Assembly: GCF_008710745.1 (NCBI RefSeq) | Contig: NZ_VYSA01000002.1 | Span: forward strand, 62,001-126,000 | Length of the DNA: 64,000 nt | DNA from: Microbacterium rhizomatis | GTDB taxonomy: Bacteria; Actinomycetota; Actinomycetes; Actinomycetales; Microbacteriaceae | Direction of reading: 5' to 3' | In this document: positions 8,874-17,656 of the stretch, in pieces | Numbering within the stretch: the first letter of the stretch is position 1 | How the letters are laid out: every line of letters begins with the position of its first letter | Notes under the pieces: model-generated | The model's input: the letters and a program-made list of their open reading frames with translations, nothing else | Database searches by the model: none | What the model was told of the DNA's origin: nothing | Translations under genes and position numbers: made by a program

Positions 8874-9986
8874 TCAGATGCGCGGCACGCAGGCGCGCGC
8901 CTCGGCAGGAGTCATCCCCGTCGCCGTGAGCAGGTCGACCGCGAGCGGGCGCAGAGCGGCGATCAGGTTTTGCTCGCCGAGCGATCCCCCCGGGGCGATA
9001 CCCGCGGGATCGAGGCGCGCAGCTATCGCCTTGAGCGACTCCTGGGCCACCGGTACGAGCGAGATATCACCCAGCGAGCGTCCGACGAGCTCGGCACCAC
9101 CGCCGAGTTCGCCCAAGAGCGACGCGATCATGGGCCGAGGCACGCCGTCATCGCTCTGGTACACGACCCTGCGCGCAACGACGCGCAGGTTGCGCGTCGC
9201 CAGGTCCATCGACTGCCGGATGCGCTCGTGGCGCTCGAGGTCGAAGCGCTGGCGCCGGAGAAAGGGCGAGATGCGGGCGATGGCAGCACCCGATTCGAGC
9301 GACGAGCGCCAGTCGTCGACGAGCGGCTGCAGCGCCCTGGCCTTCTCGAGTCCGCGCTCAGCGCGGAGGCGGTCGCCTCTCCGCAGCGCCTGCGCGAGCG
9401 TCCCGAATGTCCCGTCGACGGCACGGAAGAGCGCCGACCCGTCGCGCATCGCCGCACGCTGCGGATTGCGCGGGATGAGCGCGGTCACGAGAAGGGCGGC
9501 GATCCCCCCGACCACTCCGTCCACGAGACGGAGGAAGGGCGTACCGGAAGGGATGACCATCACGATGAGCGACTGGATCGCAGCGGCGATCGCGAAGCTC
9601 GCCTGCGGCGAGAGGAACCGTGCGACGATCAGGCTCATCGCCAGCGCGAGGGCGAGCTGCCACCATCCGGACCCGAACCCGAGGAGCAGCAGCTCGGCGA
9701 CGAGGATGCCCACGAGCATCCCGAGCACTGTCTCCAGAACCCGACGCGGTCGTGCGTCGCGCACCAGACCGAGACTCGAGACCGTGACGGTCGCGGCCAG
9801 CAGCGGTGCAGGGTGACCCAGCACGTAGAAGCAGAAGGCATACGCACCCGTGGCGGCGACGACGATCTGCAGGATCGCGTTCGCCGAGTTCCACACGCGG
9901 AGGATGCCGGGACGCAGCGTGAACCGCGAGCGCCAGCCCGCGGCGGTCGCGCCGGTGGTCGGCGACGGCTCGCGCGGCCCGGTCAC
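8874..9986 (-). CDS. FUSC-family membrane protein (aromatic acid exporter-like)
   Basis: 370 residues. The N-terminal half (about 30-175) holds five to six closely spaced hydrophobic segments including the RPRRVLETVLGMLVG signature of the FUSC/ArAE exporters. The C-terminal half is soluble and rich in arginine and helix-forming residues. It probably exports small aromatic or amphipathic compounds, but it has only one of the two membrane blocks of the E. coli AaeB type. The GTG start at 9986 overlaps the ygfZ stop (GTGA), so it is the last gene of a minus-strand operon with the nitrobindin and ygfZ. Confidence 0.7.
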   Translation of the reverse strand: MTGPREPSPTTGATAAGWRSRFTLRPGILRVWNSANAILQIVVAATGAYAFCFYVLGHPAPLLAATVTVSSLGLVRDARPRRVLETVLGMLVGILVAELLLLGFGSGWWQLALALAMSLIVARFLSPQASFAIAAAIQSLIVMVIPSGTPFLRLVDGVVGGIAALLVTALIPRNPQRAAMRDGSALFRAVDGTFGTLAQALRRGDRLRAERGLEKARALQPLVDDWRSSLESGAAIARISPFLRRQRFDLERHERIRQSMDLATRNLRVVARRVVYQSDDGVPRPMIASLLGELGGGAELVGRSLGDISLVPVAQESLKAIAARLDPAGIAPGGSLGEQNLIAALRPLAVDLLTATGMTPAEARACVPRI

Positions 9987-11089
9987 CGGGCGGGCGCGCG
10001 ACGACCGATCCGCGGCAGCCGCGGGATGCTCGCGGTGGCCCCGGCATCGGGGGGAACGATGATCTCTTGCGATGCGGCGATGGGTCCGTCTTCGCCGTCG
10101 ACCGTGAGGTCGGCGTCGATGGGGACACTGCGTTTGACGATCGCCAGGGCGATGGGGCCCTCTTCGTAATGGAGCGCGGCCGAGGTGATCGCGCCGACCG
10201 CGTCGTCGCCCCGCCGGACGACGGCGCCCTGAGCGGGCAGGCGGCTGCCGGAACCGTCGAGCTGGAGAGCGACGACCCGCCGGGGCGGGTGCCCGAGGTT
10301 GTGCACCTTCGCCACCGTCTCCTGCCCCCGGTAGCAGCCCTTGCTCAGGTGCACCGCGGTGCGCATCCAGTCCAGTTCATGCGGGATCGCGCGCTCATCC
10401 ACCTCGTGCGACCAGCGCGGCCGCCACGCCGCGATGCGCAGCGCCTCGGCGGCCGACAACCCGGCGAGTCTGCGCTCACCCCGCGCCGCGGCATCGGCCA
10501 GATCGTCGCGCGTGCTCCGCGCGACGATCGCCTCTGCCCAATCGCGGTCTTCGCCGGGGTGAGGGTGGACCGGTGCGTATCCGTATCCGCCGACGGCGAC
10601 GTGCGGCCATGGATCATGCCAGATCAGCGGAACGCCGACGGGCGCTGCCGCTCCGACCGCAGCGACGGCCGCGGCCGTGCCCCCGATCACGGCGTACTCG
10701 TCGCTCGCGTCGCGGGGAGCCACGCGGAGCCGGAAGCGCATCTTCATCAACCAGGCCAGCAGCGCGTCGGCGTCACCGTCGTCCGCGATCAGCCAGGCGG
10801 TCTCACCGTCGTCGACAACGGCGGCCGCGTGCTCGATCCGACCGTTCGGGTCGAGGATCAGAAGCTCCGTCGATTGCCCGGGCTCGAGCGCCGCCAGCCC
10901 CTGCGAGGCCAGCGAGTCGAGCCACGTCAGCCGGTCTTCACCGGGGACGGCGAGTACTCGGCGATCCTCCAGCGGCGCAACGGCCGAGCCATCGGCGAGC
11001 GCGCGTTGCTCGCCCAGCGGATTGCCCAGGTGCTCCAGGCCCGCGCCGACGATGACAGCACCCGGCACACGTGCGAACAGATCACTCAT
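9983..11089 (-). CDS. ygfZ: YgfZ/GcvT-domain folate-binding protein
   Basis: Tetrahydrofolate-dependent protein needed for repair or assembly of some iron-sulfur enzymes. It is 368 residues. The YgfZ signature K-G-C-Y-x-G-Q-E is present as KGCYRGQETVAKVHN at about residue 265, including the conserved cysteine. The start at ATG 11089 shares one base with the TGA of the upstream nitrobindin gene, so the two are coupled. A longer reading to 11158 overlaps that gene and is not needed. Confidence 0.88.
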   Translation of the reverse strand: MSDLFARVPGAVIVGAGLEHLGNPLGEQRALADGSAVAPLEDRRVLAVPGEDRLTWLDSLASQGLAALEPGQSTELLILDPNGRIEHAAAVVDDGETAWLIADDGDADALLAWLMKMRFRLRVAPRDASDEYAVIGGTAAAVAAVGAAAPVGVPLIWHDPWPHVAVGGYGYAPVHPHPGEDRDWAEAIVARSTRDDLADAAARGERRLAGLSAAEALRIAAWRPRWSHEVDERAIPHELDWMRTAVHLSKGCYRGQETVAKVHNLGHPPRRVVALQLDGSGSRLPAQGAVVRRGDDAVGAITSAALHYEEGPIALAIVKRSVPIDADLTVDGEDGPIAASQEIIVPPDAGATASIPRLPRIGRRAPAR

Positions 11090-11700
11090 CAGTCTGCCCG
11101 CGCGAGTCGGGCCGACGCATGCGATCCGAGTTCCTGGCCGAGTGCGGCGATGTCCCACGCCCAGAGGAGATGACCGTCGACGAGGCCGTACATGCGCGAG
11201 GCCGCGGCGTACGACTTCGATCCGGCGGTGCGAACCACATAATCGGTCGAGATGTCGATCCGGGGTCCGCGCACCTGACCGAGATACAGCTCGCTCACCC
11301 CGTCGGCGTGCGCGAGAAGCACCTCGATGTCGAAGCCGCCCTCCGCATTGCGGAGTTGCTCGACGTCGTCCGCCGTGCGCGGCGCGGCGAGCTCGAGAGG
11401 AGGAAGCAGGCCGGGACCGGCGTCAGCGGGGGTCGCCGGCCGGGAGAGCCGCCAGAACCCGACCTCGGAGACGAGGGGGCGGCGCGTCTGCTGATCGCCC
11501 TCGCCTTCGATGAGCCAGGCGTTCGCGGCGTAGTTGAGGTAGCCGCCTCCGTCGTGACTGAAGCTCACCCGATGGGCGAACTCGCCGGCGAAACGCGATT
11601 CCTCGGCCTCGTACTCGATGACCCCTGTGCCCTCCCAGACGCCCAGCAGCCACGAAAGGGGCACCAGGTCGGCGGCGAGATCGGTCGGCAGGTCGAACAC
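11089..11700 (-). CDS. Nitrobindin-like heme-binding beta-barrel protein
   Basis: 203 residues of the FABP-like/THAP4-type fold. The N-terminal signature is LLGVWEGTGVIEY (GxWxGxG), and the C-terminal segment ALGQELGSHASARL holds the histidine at the position of the proximal heme ligand. Members bind ferric heme and isomerise peroxynitrite to nitrate. The relative in M. tuberculosis (Rv0813c) also lies near glnR, as here. It is first in the apparent operon nitrobindin-ygfZ-FUSC, with start GTG 11700. Confidence 0.82.
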   Translation of the reverse strand: MFDLPTDLAADLVPLSWLLGVWEGTGVIEYEAEESRFAGEFAHRVSFSHDGGGYLNYAANAWLIEGEGDQQTRRPLVSEVGFWRLSRPATPADAGPGLLPPLELAAPRTADDVEQLRNAEGGFDIEVLLAHADGVSELYLGQVRGPRIDISTDYVVRTAGSKSYAAASRMYGLVDGHLLWAWDIAALGQELGSHASARLARAD

Positions 11701-11710
11701 GACGCGACCG

Positions 11711-11824
11711 TCAGCGCTGGCCGCGGTAGAGGTTCTTCAGAACGACGCCGGAGACGAAGACGATCGCAAGCGAGGCGAGTCCGAGCAGTCCGACGAAGAA
11801 CAGTTCGAGCGCGACGAGATCCAT
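11711..11824 (-). CDS. 37-residue single-span membrane protein
   Basis: A short reading frame from ATG 11824 to TGA 11711. The protein begins MDLVALELFFVG and has one hydrophobic segment of about 23 residues followed by a basic end, LKNLYRGQR, which predicts a cytoplasmic C terminus by the positive-inside rule. An AGG-containing site lies about eight bases before the ATG. It sits 10 bases upstream of the nitrobindin gene on the same strand and may be the first gene of that operon. No function is recognised; it would be missed by annotation with a length cut-off. Confidence 0.6.
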   Translation of the reverse strand: MDLVALELFFVGLLGLASLAIVFVSGVVLKNLYRGQR

Positions 11825-11870
11825 AGCACGAGCCTATCCCGAAACCGCCAGGACGGACCGACCTCGGTTG

Positions 11871-12161
11871 CTATGCCGGGATGATGGTCGCCAGGCCGAA
11901 TCCCGCGCTCACGACGCCGAGCACCAGAAGCGAGCCGAGCACGCTCAGTGCCACGCGTTGCGTGAAGCCCTGGGACCGCCCATAGCCCAGCTGCACGGCG
12001 AACGAGAGGATGAGGCATCCACCCAGTCCGACGATCAGCCAGGCCGCGCGCCACTCCACGGGAACGAAGATGCCGATCGACAGCCCGAGGAGGGCGGCTG
12101 CGATCCACACCGCGATGATGCCGCCGATCGTTCGGCGGGGAGCGAGTTCCGGTGTGGCCAC
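11871..12161 (-). CDS. Small three-span membrane protein
   Basis: 96 residues from GTG 12161, with three hydrophobic segments (about 13-33, 38-58 and 70-93) and short charged loops. I do not recognise the family. A longer in-frame reading to 12407 would run into the glnR coding region and has no conserved features. It is divergent from glnR and 47 bases upstream of the 37-residue gene, so the two small membrane genes may share a transcript. Confidence 0.6.
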   Translation of the reverse strand: MATPELAPRRTIGGIIAVWIAAALLGLSIGIFVPVEWRAAWLIVGLGGCLILSFAVQLGYGRSQGFTQRVALSVLGSLLVLGVVSAGFGLATIIPA

Positions 12162-12286
12162 GAAGCCATTCTCGCGCACTCGGCCCTCGCGTGCACCCTC
12201 GTGCGCGACCTGCCTGCGCGGGCGGAGGCCGGCGCACCCTAAACTGAGAGGTACGGCGCGCGCAGTGCGCCGGAAGGGCGACGTTC

Positions 12287-12979
12287 TTGGCACAGCTTCT
12301 GGTTCTGAGCTCCGCGCATGGAGGCGGCCCCGTCCTGCCTTCACTGGAGCTGCTGAGCCACCGGGTGCGCCAGATTCCCGCCGAACCCGCGCAGCTGGTG
12401 AACGCACCGAGCGCCGATGTCATCTTCGTGGATGCGCGCATCGACCTCGTCGGGGCCAAGTCGCTCTGCAAGATCCTGAACACCACCGGGCTGGATGCGC
12501 CGCTCGTGCTGGTCGTCACCGAAGGCGGCCTGACGGCGGTCTCCACCGATTGGGGCGTGGACGACGTCATCCTCGTCAGCGCCGGCCCCGCCGAAGTCGA
12601 TGCGCGCGTGCGCCTCGCGATCGGGCGCATGTCGAAGGAGCAGGTGTCCACCCGCATCCAGACCTCCGGCATCTCGATCGACGAGTCGTCGTATTCGGCG
12701 AAGGTCCACGGCAAGCCTCTCGACCTCACCTACAAGGAGTTCCAGCTCCTCCACTTCTTCGCGACCCACCCGTCCCGGGTGTTCACGCGTGAGCAACTGC
12801 TCAGCGAGGTGTGGGGCTACGACTACTTCGGCGGCACGCGGACGGTGGATGTGCACGTCCGCCGCCTGCGAGCGAAATTGGGCGATCTCGAACAGCTGAT
12901 CGGCACGGTCCGCAACGTCGGGTACCGCTTCAACGTGTACGAGGACGACCAGCTCCCCACATCCTCCCCGCGTTCCTGA
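12287..12979 (+). CDS. glnR: GlnR-type orphan response regulator (nitrogen control)
   Basis: OmpR-family regulator of 230 residues. The N-terminal half resembles Gln[38 protein letters not shown] and [16 protein letters not shown]. It keeps an Asp in [10 protein letters not shown] but lacks the N-terminal acidic pair and the conserved lysine of true phospho-receivers, as in known GlnR. The C-terminal winged helix ends [16 protein letters not shown]. The start is TTG 12287, nine bases after GGAAGGG (12271-12277). No kinase gene is adjacent. It is expected to regulate nitrogen assimilation genes elsewhere; it directly precedes ppk. Confidence 0.85.
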   Translation: MAQLLVLSSAHGGGPVLPSLELLSHRVRQIPAEPAQLVNAPSADVIFVDARIDLVGAKSLCKILNTTGLDAPLVLVVTEGGLTAVSTDWGVDDVILVSAGPAEVDARVRLAIGRMSKEQVSTRIQTSGISIDESSYSAKVHGKPLDLTYKEFQLLHFFATHPSRVFTREQLLSEVWGYDYFGGTRTVDVHVRRLRAKLGDLEQLIGTVRNVGYRFNVYEDDQLPTSSPRS

Positions 12980-13013
12980 CCGCTTCGGCGTCGCGATCAC
13001 ACTTGGCCGCACC

Positions 13014-13031
13014 GTTCACACCTACGTCACA
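13014..13031. promoter_or_regulatory. PHO-box-like direct repeat upstream of ppk
   Basis: GTTCACA (13014-13020) and CGTCACA (13025-13031) are 11 bases apart and 22 bases before the ppk ATG. The first unit matches GTTCACC at six of seven positions, the second at four of seven. Confidence 0.5.
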
Positions 13032-13052
13032 TCGTCCTGCAATGATGAGTGG

Positions 13053-15221
13053 ATGATCGGACACGACGTGCTCGACGCGGGCCTCGGCGACGCGGACGAC
13101 GACGATTTCGATGAGGCTGTCGAAGCATTCGACTCGCAGCTTCCCGAGAACCGCTACCTCGACCGCGAGATCAGCTGGCTCGCATTCAACCAACGGGTCC
13201 TGGAGCTCGCCGAAGACGAGAGCCTCCCGATCCTCGAGCGGGCGAACTTCCTCGCGATCTTCGCGAGCAACCTGGACGAGTTCTTCATGGTGCGGGTCGC
13301 CGGGCTCAAGCGCCGCATCGTGACCGGCCTGGCCGTACCCACCAACGTGGGTCGGTCACCGCAGGATGTTCTCTCGGACATCTCCGCCGAGGCCCACAGG
13401 CTGCAGCTGCGGCACGCGGATGCCTGGAAGAGCCTCGTGCGACCGCAGCTGCACGACTCCGGCATCGAGGTCATGCGCTGGGACGAGATCACGGATGCTG
13501 AGCGCGAACGCCTCGGCGACTACTTCCAGTCGCAGGTGTTCCCCGTGCTCATGCCGCTCGCCGTGGATCCTGCCCATCCGTTCCCGTACATCTCGGGACT
13601 GTCGCTCAATCTGGCGATCCGCATCCGCAATGCAAAGACCGGTCGCCAGGAGTTCGCGCGCCTGAAGGTTCCCCCGATGATGCCGCGGCTCATCGAAGTG
13701 CCGCACGACGGCGATTCGACCCGATTCCTCCCCCTCGAAGACCTCATCTCCAATCACCTGGGCGACCTGTTCCCCGGCATGGAGATCCTCGACCACCACA
13801 CGTTCCGCCTCACGCGCAACGAGGACGTCGTGATCGAGGAGGACGAGACCGAGAATCTGATCCAGGCCCTCGAGGCCGAGCTGCTCCGCCGCCGGTTCGG
13901 GCCGCCGATCCGGCTCGAGGTCACCGACGATATGGACGACGTCACGCTCGATCTGCTGATCAGCGAACTGTCGATCACCGAGCAGGAGGTCTATCGCCTT
14001 CCCGGGCTGCTCGATCTGCGAGGCCTTTTCGAGCTCGGGAGCGTCGATCGGCCTGAGCTGCGGTATCCGCCCCACGTGCCCACCACCGCGGTCGCCTTCC
14101 AGCCCGCCGAGCAGAACGGGCGCCCCGACCTGTTCGCGGCGATCCGCAAGGCCGACGTGCTGGTGCACCACCCGTACGAATCGTTCGCGACAAGCGTGCA
14201 GGCATTCCTCGAGCAGGCCGCCAGAGACCCGCACGTGCTCGCCATAAAGCAGACGCTGTACCGCACATCGGGCGACAGCCCGATCGTGCAGGCGCTCATC
14301 GATGCCGCTGAGTCAGGGAAGCAGGTGCTCGCGCTCGTCGAGGTGAAGGCGCGCTTCGACGAGGCCGCCAACATCGTCTGGGCGCGCAAGCTCGAGAAGG
14401 CAGGGGTCCACGTCGTCTACGGACTCGTCGGACTCAAGACCCACTGCAAGCTCGCCCTCGTCATCCGCGAGGAGGACGGAGTGCTGCGCCACTACAGCCA
14501 TATCGGCACGGGCAACTACAACCCCAAGACGAGCCGTATCTACGAGGACTTCGGTCTGTTCACCACGGACGGGCAGGTGGGCAAAGACCTGACCCGCCTC
14601 TTCAACGAGTTGAGCGGCTACGCGATCGAGAAGAAGTTCAAGCGGCTGCTCGTGGCCCCGCTGCACCTGCGCAAGGGGCTGCTGAGGCAGATCGACAAGG
14701 AACGCCGGAACGCCCTCGACGGCCGGCCGGCCAGCATCCGCCTGAAAGTCAACTCGATGGTCGACGAGCAGATCATCGACGCGCTGTACCGCGCAAGCCA
14801 GGCGGGCGTGCGGATCGACATCTGGGTGCGCGGGATCTGCTCGATCAAACCCGGAATGGAGGGCGTGAGCGAGAACATCACCGTGCGCAGCATCCTGGGC
14901 CGCTATCTCGAACACTCGCGCATCTTCGCGTTCCACAACGACGGCGACCCCGAGATCTACATCGGCAGCGCCGACATGATGCATCGCAACCTGGACAGGC
15001 GCGTGGAGGCGCTCGTGCGCGTCGTGGCGCCGGCGCACCTCAAAGAACTCACCGACCTGTTCGACCGCGCGATGAGCGACGAGACGAGCTCGTGGTGGCT
15101 GGGGTCGGAGGGCGAGTGGACCAGGCACAGCATCGGTGCGGACGGCAAGCCACTCCTTGATCTTCAGGACTACACGATGGCGAACGTGCCGCGCCGCCGC
15201 CGAGCTCGGGCGGTGCGATGA
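13053..15221 (+). CDS. ppk: Polyphosphate kinase 1
   Basis: Reversibly polymerises the gamma-phosphate of ATP into polyphosphate at the membrane. At 722 residues it is of normal length with N-terminal, head and two phospholipase D-like catalytic domains. The two catalytic histidines are His464 in [10 protein letters not shown] and His621 in LEHSRIFAF, with the spacing (157) of the E. coli His435/His592 pair. An acidic N-terminal extension (ADDDDFDEA) precedes the conserved part. There is little ribosome-site sequence before ATG 13053, so the mRNA may be leaderless. It overlaps the Nudix gene by four bases, as ppk and mutT1 are paired in mycobacteria. Confidence 0.96.
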   Translation: MIGHDVLDAGLGDADDDDFDEAVEAFDSQLPENRYLDREISWLAFNQRVLELAEDESLPILERANFLAIFASNLDEFFMVRVAGLKRRIVTGLAVPTNVGRSPQDVLSDISAEAHRLQLRHADAWKSLVRPQLHDSGIEVMRWDEITDAERERLGDYFQSQVFPVLMPLAVDPAHPFPYISGLSLNLAIRIRNAKTGRQEFARLKVPPMMPRLIEVPHDGDSTRFLPLEDLISNHLGDLFPGMEILDHHTFRLTRNEDVVIEEDETENLIQALEAELLRRRFGPPIRLEVTDDMDDVTLDLLISELSITEQEVYRLPGLLDLRGLFELGSVDRPELRYPPHVPTTAVAFQPAEQNGRPDLFAAIRKADVLVHHPYESFATSVQAFLEQAARDPHVLAIKQTLYRTSGDSPIVQALIDAAESGKQVLALVEVKARFDEAANIVWARKLEKAGVHVVYGLVGLKTHCKLALVIREEDGVLRHYSHIGTGNYNPKTSRIYEDFGLFTTDGQVGKDLTRLFNELSGYAIEKKFKRLLVAPLHLRKGLLRQIDKERRNALDGRPASIRLKVNSMVDEQIIDALYRASQAGVRIDIWVRGICSIKPGMEGVSENITVRSILGRYLEHSRIFAFHNDGDPEIYIGSADMMHRNLDRRVEALVRVVAPAHLKELTDLFDRAMSDETSSWWLGSEGEWTRHSIGADGKPLLDLQDYTMANVPRRRRARAVR

Positions 15222-16156
15222 CCGACACCGCTGTCTACGCCGCGGGCGGAGTGATCTGGCGCCTCGTAGACGGAAAACTCATGGTGCTCGTGATCCACCG
15301 GACGGCGTATGCCGACGTCACGCTCCCGAAGGGCAAGGTCGACCCGGGCGAAACGCTCGCCGAGACCGCCGTACGTGAGATCTTCGAAGAGACAGGGATC
15401 CGTGTGAACCTCGGCATCCCGGTGGGGGTGTCACGGTACCGGATGCCCAGCAAGCGGCAGAAGATCGTGCACTACTGGGCTGCGGAGGCGACCGACGACG
15501 CGATCCGGGCCTCGGCGTTCGTGCCGAACCGCGAGATCGCCGCCCTCGAATGGGTGACGCCCAAGCGGGCGCTCGGTTACCTCAGCTACCCGGTAGATGT
15601 GGAGATCCTGGAGAATTTCCTCGGGTTCGTCGATGACGGGATTCTCGAAACGTTCCCGATCATCGTGCTCCGTCATGCGAAGGCGACACCTCGCGAAGGC
15701 TGGAAGGGCCCGGACGCCGCACGGCCCCTCACTGACCGTGGGGCCCGTCAGGCATCGGCGATCGTGGGAACCCTCTCGACGTTCGGGGTGCGAAGGATCA
15801 TCACCAGCGACGCCGTGCGCTGCGTCGCGACGGTGACGCCGCTCGCCGCGGCGCTCGGTCGCAAGATCGTTCGGACCACGTTGATCAGCCAGGACGCCTG
15901 GGAGGCAGGAGACGGCGATGCGCGCAGCATCGTCGGAAAGCGAGTGCGCTCGCGCAAGGCGGCGGTGCTGTGCAGTCACGGCCCGGTGCTGCCCGACATC
16001 CTCAGCGAGATCGCACTGGCGACGGGCACGCTGAGGGGCTCCTACCTGGGCAGCGCCTCGGCCCTCGAGACCGGTTCGTTCTCGGTGGTCCACCTCTCAG
16101 CGACAAACCCGGGCTCGGGAATCGTCGCCATCGAGACGCACGACGCCAGCGTGTGA
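15218..16156 (+). CDS. MutT1-like Nudix hydrolase fused to histidine phosphatase
   Basis: 312 residues in two domains. Residues 1-140 are a Nudix domain whose box GX5EX7REUXEEXGU is complete (from GKVDPGE to EETGI). Residues 145-312 are a histidine phosphatase domain with the LRHAKA motif and a second histidine in CSHGPVLP. The M. tuberculosis homologue MutT1 hydrolyses diadenosine polyphosphates and oxidised GTP, the phosphatase half removing the next phosphate. The ATG overlaps the ppk TGA (ATGA), so it is translationally coupled to polyphosphate synthesis. Confidence 0.88.
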   Translation: MTDTAVYAAGGVIWRLVDGKLMVLVIHRTAYADVTLPKGKVDPGETLAETAVREIFEETGIRVNLGIPVGVSRYRMPSKRQKIVHYWAAEATDDAIRASAFVPNREIAALEWVTPKRALGYLSYPVDVEILENFLGFVDDGILETFPIIVLRHAKATPREGWKGPDAARPLTDRGARQASAIVGTLSTFGVRRIITSDAVRCVATVTPLAAALGRKIVRTTLISQDAWEAGDGDARSIVGKRVRSRKAAVLCSHGPVLPDILSEIALATGTLRGSYLGSASALETGSFSVVHLSATNPGSGIVAIETHDASV

Positions 16157-16221
16157 TCGCGCGCGGGCGCCGCTCGAACGACCGATCGAGGGCTCCGACC
16201 GGCTTTGAGTGCTGGGCCTGC

Positions 16222-16239
16222 GTTCACCTCCCGTTCACC
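16222..16239. promoter_or_regulatory. PHO box upstream of pstS
   Basis: Two perfect GTTCACC units (16222-16228 and 16233-16239) with 11-base periodicity lie 90 bases before the pstS start. This is the consensus actinobacterial PHO box and marks pstS as a direct target of the phosphate response regulator. Confidence 0.85.
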
Positions 16240-16328
16240 CTTCCAGCCCACTCCCTTAAGAGTCCGTGTCTACGTTCAGATCGAGCCCCGCACCGGGCCG
16301 CAAAAACCCTGAATGTGAAGGATTCACA

Positions 16329-17453
16329 GTGAAGAAGACTCGATTCGCCCTCGTCGGCGCGGTGATCGCCATCGGCGCGGTCGCCCTCGCGGGATGTTCA
16401 TCCGGAAGCACGACGCCCGGCAGCACGGCCTCTTCGACCCCGACCACGGCCGCCGTCGCCTCGACCGTCGACCCGAGCCTGACGGGTACGATCACCGCCG
16501 GCGGCTCGAGCGCCCAGGCCAACGCCCAGGCGGCGTGGACCGCCGCCTACAACGCCCAGGTCAAGGGCGTCACCATCAACTATGACAAGTCGCAGGGCTC
16601 GGGCGGTGGCGTCACCAACTTCCTCAGCGGCGCCTACGACTTCGCCGGCTCGGACTCGCCGCTCAAGGCCGACCAGACCGATCAGTCCAAGTCGCTGTGC
16701 ACCGCCGGTGGGCTCAACATCCCGATCTACCTCGACGGTGTTGCGATCATCTACAACATCTCCGGCGTGACGAGCCTCAAGCTCAGCGGCGCGACGGTCG
16801 CCAAGATCTTCAACCTGCAGATCACCGACTGGTCAGACCCCGCGATCACCGCCGACAACGGCACCGCCCTCCCGGCCGGTCCGATCACCACGGTGGCTCG
16901 GTCCGACGGCTCCGGCACGACGCAGAACTTCACGAACTACCTCGCCGCGACGCAGCCCACCGACTGGCCGTACCCGGCCGCCAACTCGTGGCCCGTCACC
17001 GGCAACGTCTCGGCCCAGAAGGGCGGCTCCGGCGTCGTCAACACGGTGCAGTCGGGCACCGGCACGATCGGCTACGCCGACCACTCCGCGATCGGCACGC
17101 TGAACTCGGCTGCGATCATCCAGGACGGAACGGCCATCCCGTTCAGCCCCGAGGCTGTCACCCAGACGTTCGCCGTCGCCGCGGTCCCCGCATCCAACGG
17201 TGTCCCCGGAGACCTGTCGCAGAAGTTCGACTACTCGAAGCTGACGGCCGAGACCTACCCGATCCCGCTCGTGTCGTACGGCATCCTCTGCTCGACGTTC
17301 AAGAGCGCCGAGCAGGCCAAGCTCACGGTCAACTACCTGTCGTTCATCAGCAGCACGGCCGGACAGTCCGTCGCCGCGAAGAACGCAGGCTCCGCTCCGC
17401 TGCCCGACTCGATCCTCGAGCAGGCTCAGGCGACGCTGGCGACGATCAAGTAG
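16329..17453 (+). CDS. pstS: Phosphate ABC transporter substrate-binding lipoprotein PstS
   Basis: Captures phosphate outside the membrane for the Pst transporter. It is 374 residues from GTG 16329, with GAAGGA six bases upstream. The signal peptide starts MKKTRFALVG and ends at lipobox LAGC (Cys23), followed by a Ser/Thr-rich linker. Phosphate-binding segments of the PstS family are visible: GGSSAQ, DFAGSDSPL, and RSDGSGTTQNF. A hairpin follows the gene, and pstC, pstA and pstB come next. Confidence 0.95.
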   Translation: MKKTRFALVGAVIAIGAVALAGCSSGSTTPGSTASSTPTTAAVASTVDPSLTGTITAGGSSAQANAQAAWTAAYNAQVKGVTINYDKSQGSGGGVTNFLSGAYDFAGSDSPLKADQTDQSKSLCTAGGLNIPIYLDGVAIIYNISGVTSLKLSGATVAKIFNLQITDWSDPAITADNGTALPAGPITTVARSDGSGTTQNFTNYLAATQPTDWPYPAANSWPVTGNVSAQKGGSGVVNTVQSGTGTIGYADHSAIGTLNSAAIIQDGTAIPFSPEAVTQTFAVAAVPASNGVPGDLSQKFDYSKLTAETYPIPLVSYGILCSTFKSAEQAKLTVNYLSFISSTAGQSVAAKNAGSAPLPDSILEQAQATLATIK

Positions 17454-17474
17454 TCAACCACCTCATCCAGACAG

Positions 17475-17509
17475 CTGCCCCGTCCGAGGTTTATTCTCGG
17501 GCGGGGCAG
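17475..17509 (+). terminator. Hairpin between pstS and pstC (partial terminator or mRNA stabiliser)
   Basis: A 14-bp stem (17475-17488 with 17496-17509, one G-U pair) with loop GTTTATT lies 22 bases after the pstS stop, without a T-run. It would allow more PstS than PstCAB to be made from one transcript. Confidence 0.7.
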
Positions 17510-17620
17510 ACTGGGCCGGGCTTCCGAACACCGTGTCGGAGGCGGGGCCGAGTCGCCGGCTGAACACCACCCACACCGACCACCCGATGTAGATCCACCG
17601 ACGCCGATCTAGGAGCCACC

Positions 17621-17656
17621 GTGCCGATCCGACACCCTGGGGATTGTGATGACTGA
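17621..17656 (+). CDS. Possible 11-codon upstream reading frame overlapping pstC start
   Basis: GTG 17621 to TGA 17654-17656 encodes MPIRHPGDCDD. AGGAG at 17611-17615 gives it a better ribosome site than pstC has. Its stop lies five bases inside pstC (ATG 17649), so terminating ribosomes could re-initiate on pstC. This is a prediction from sequence only. Confidence 0.35.
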   Translation: MPIRHPGDCDD

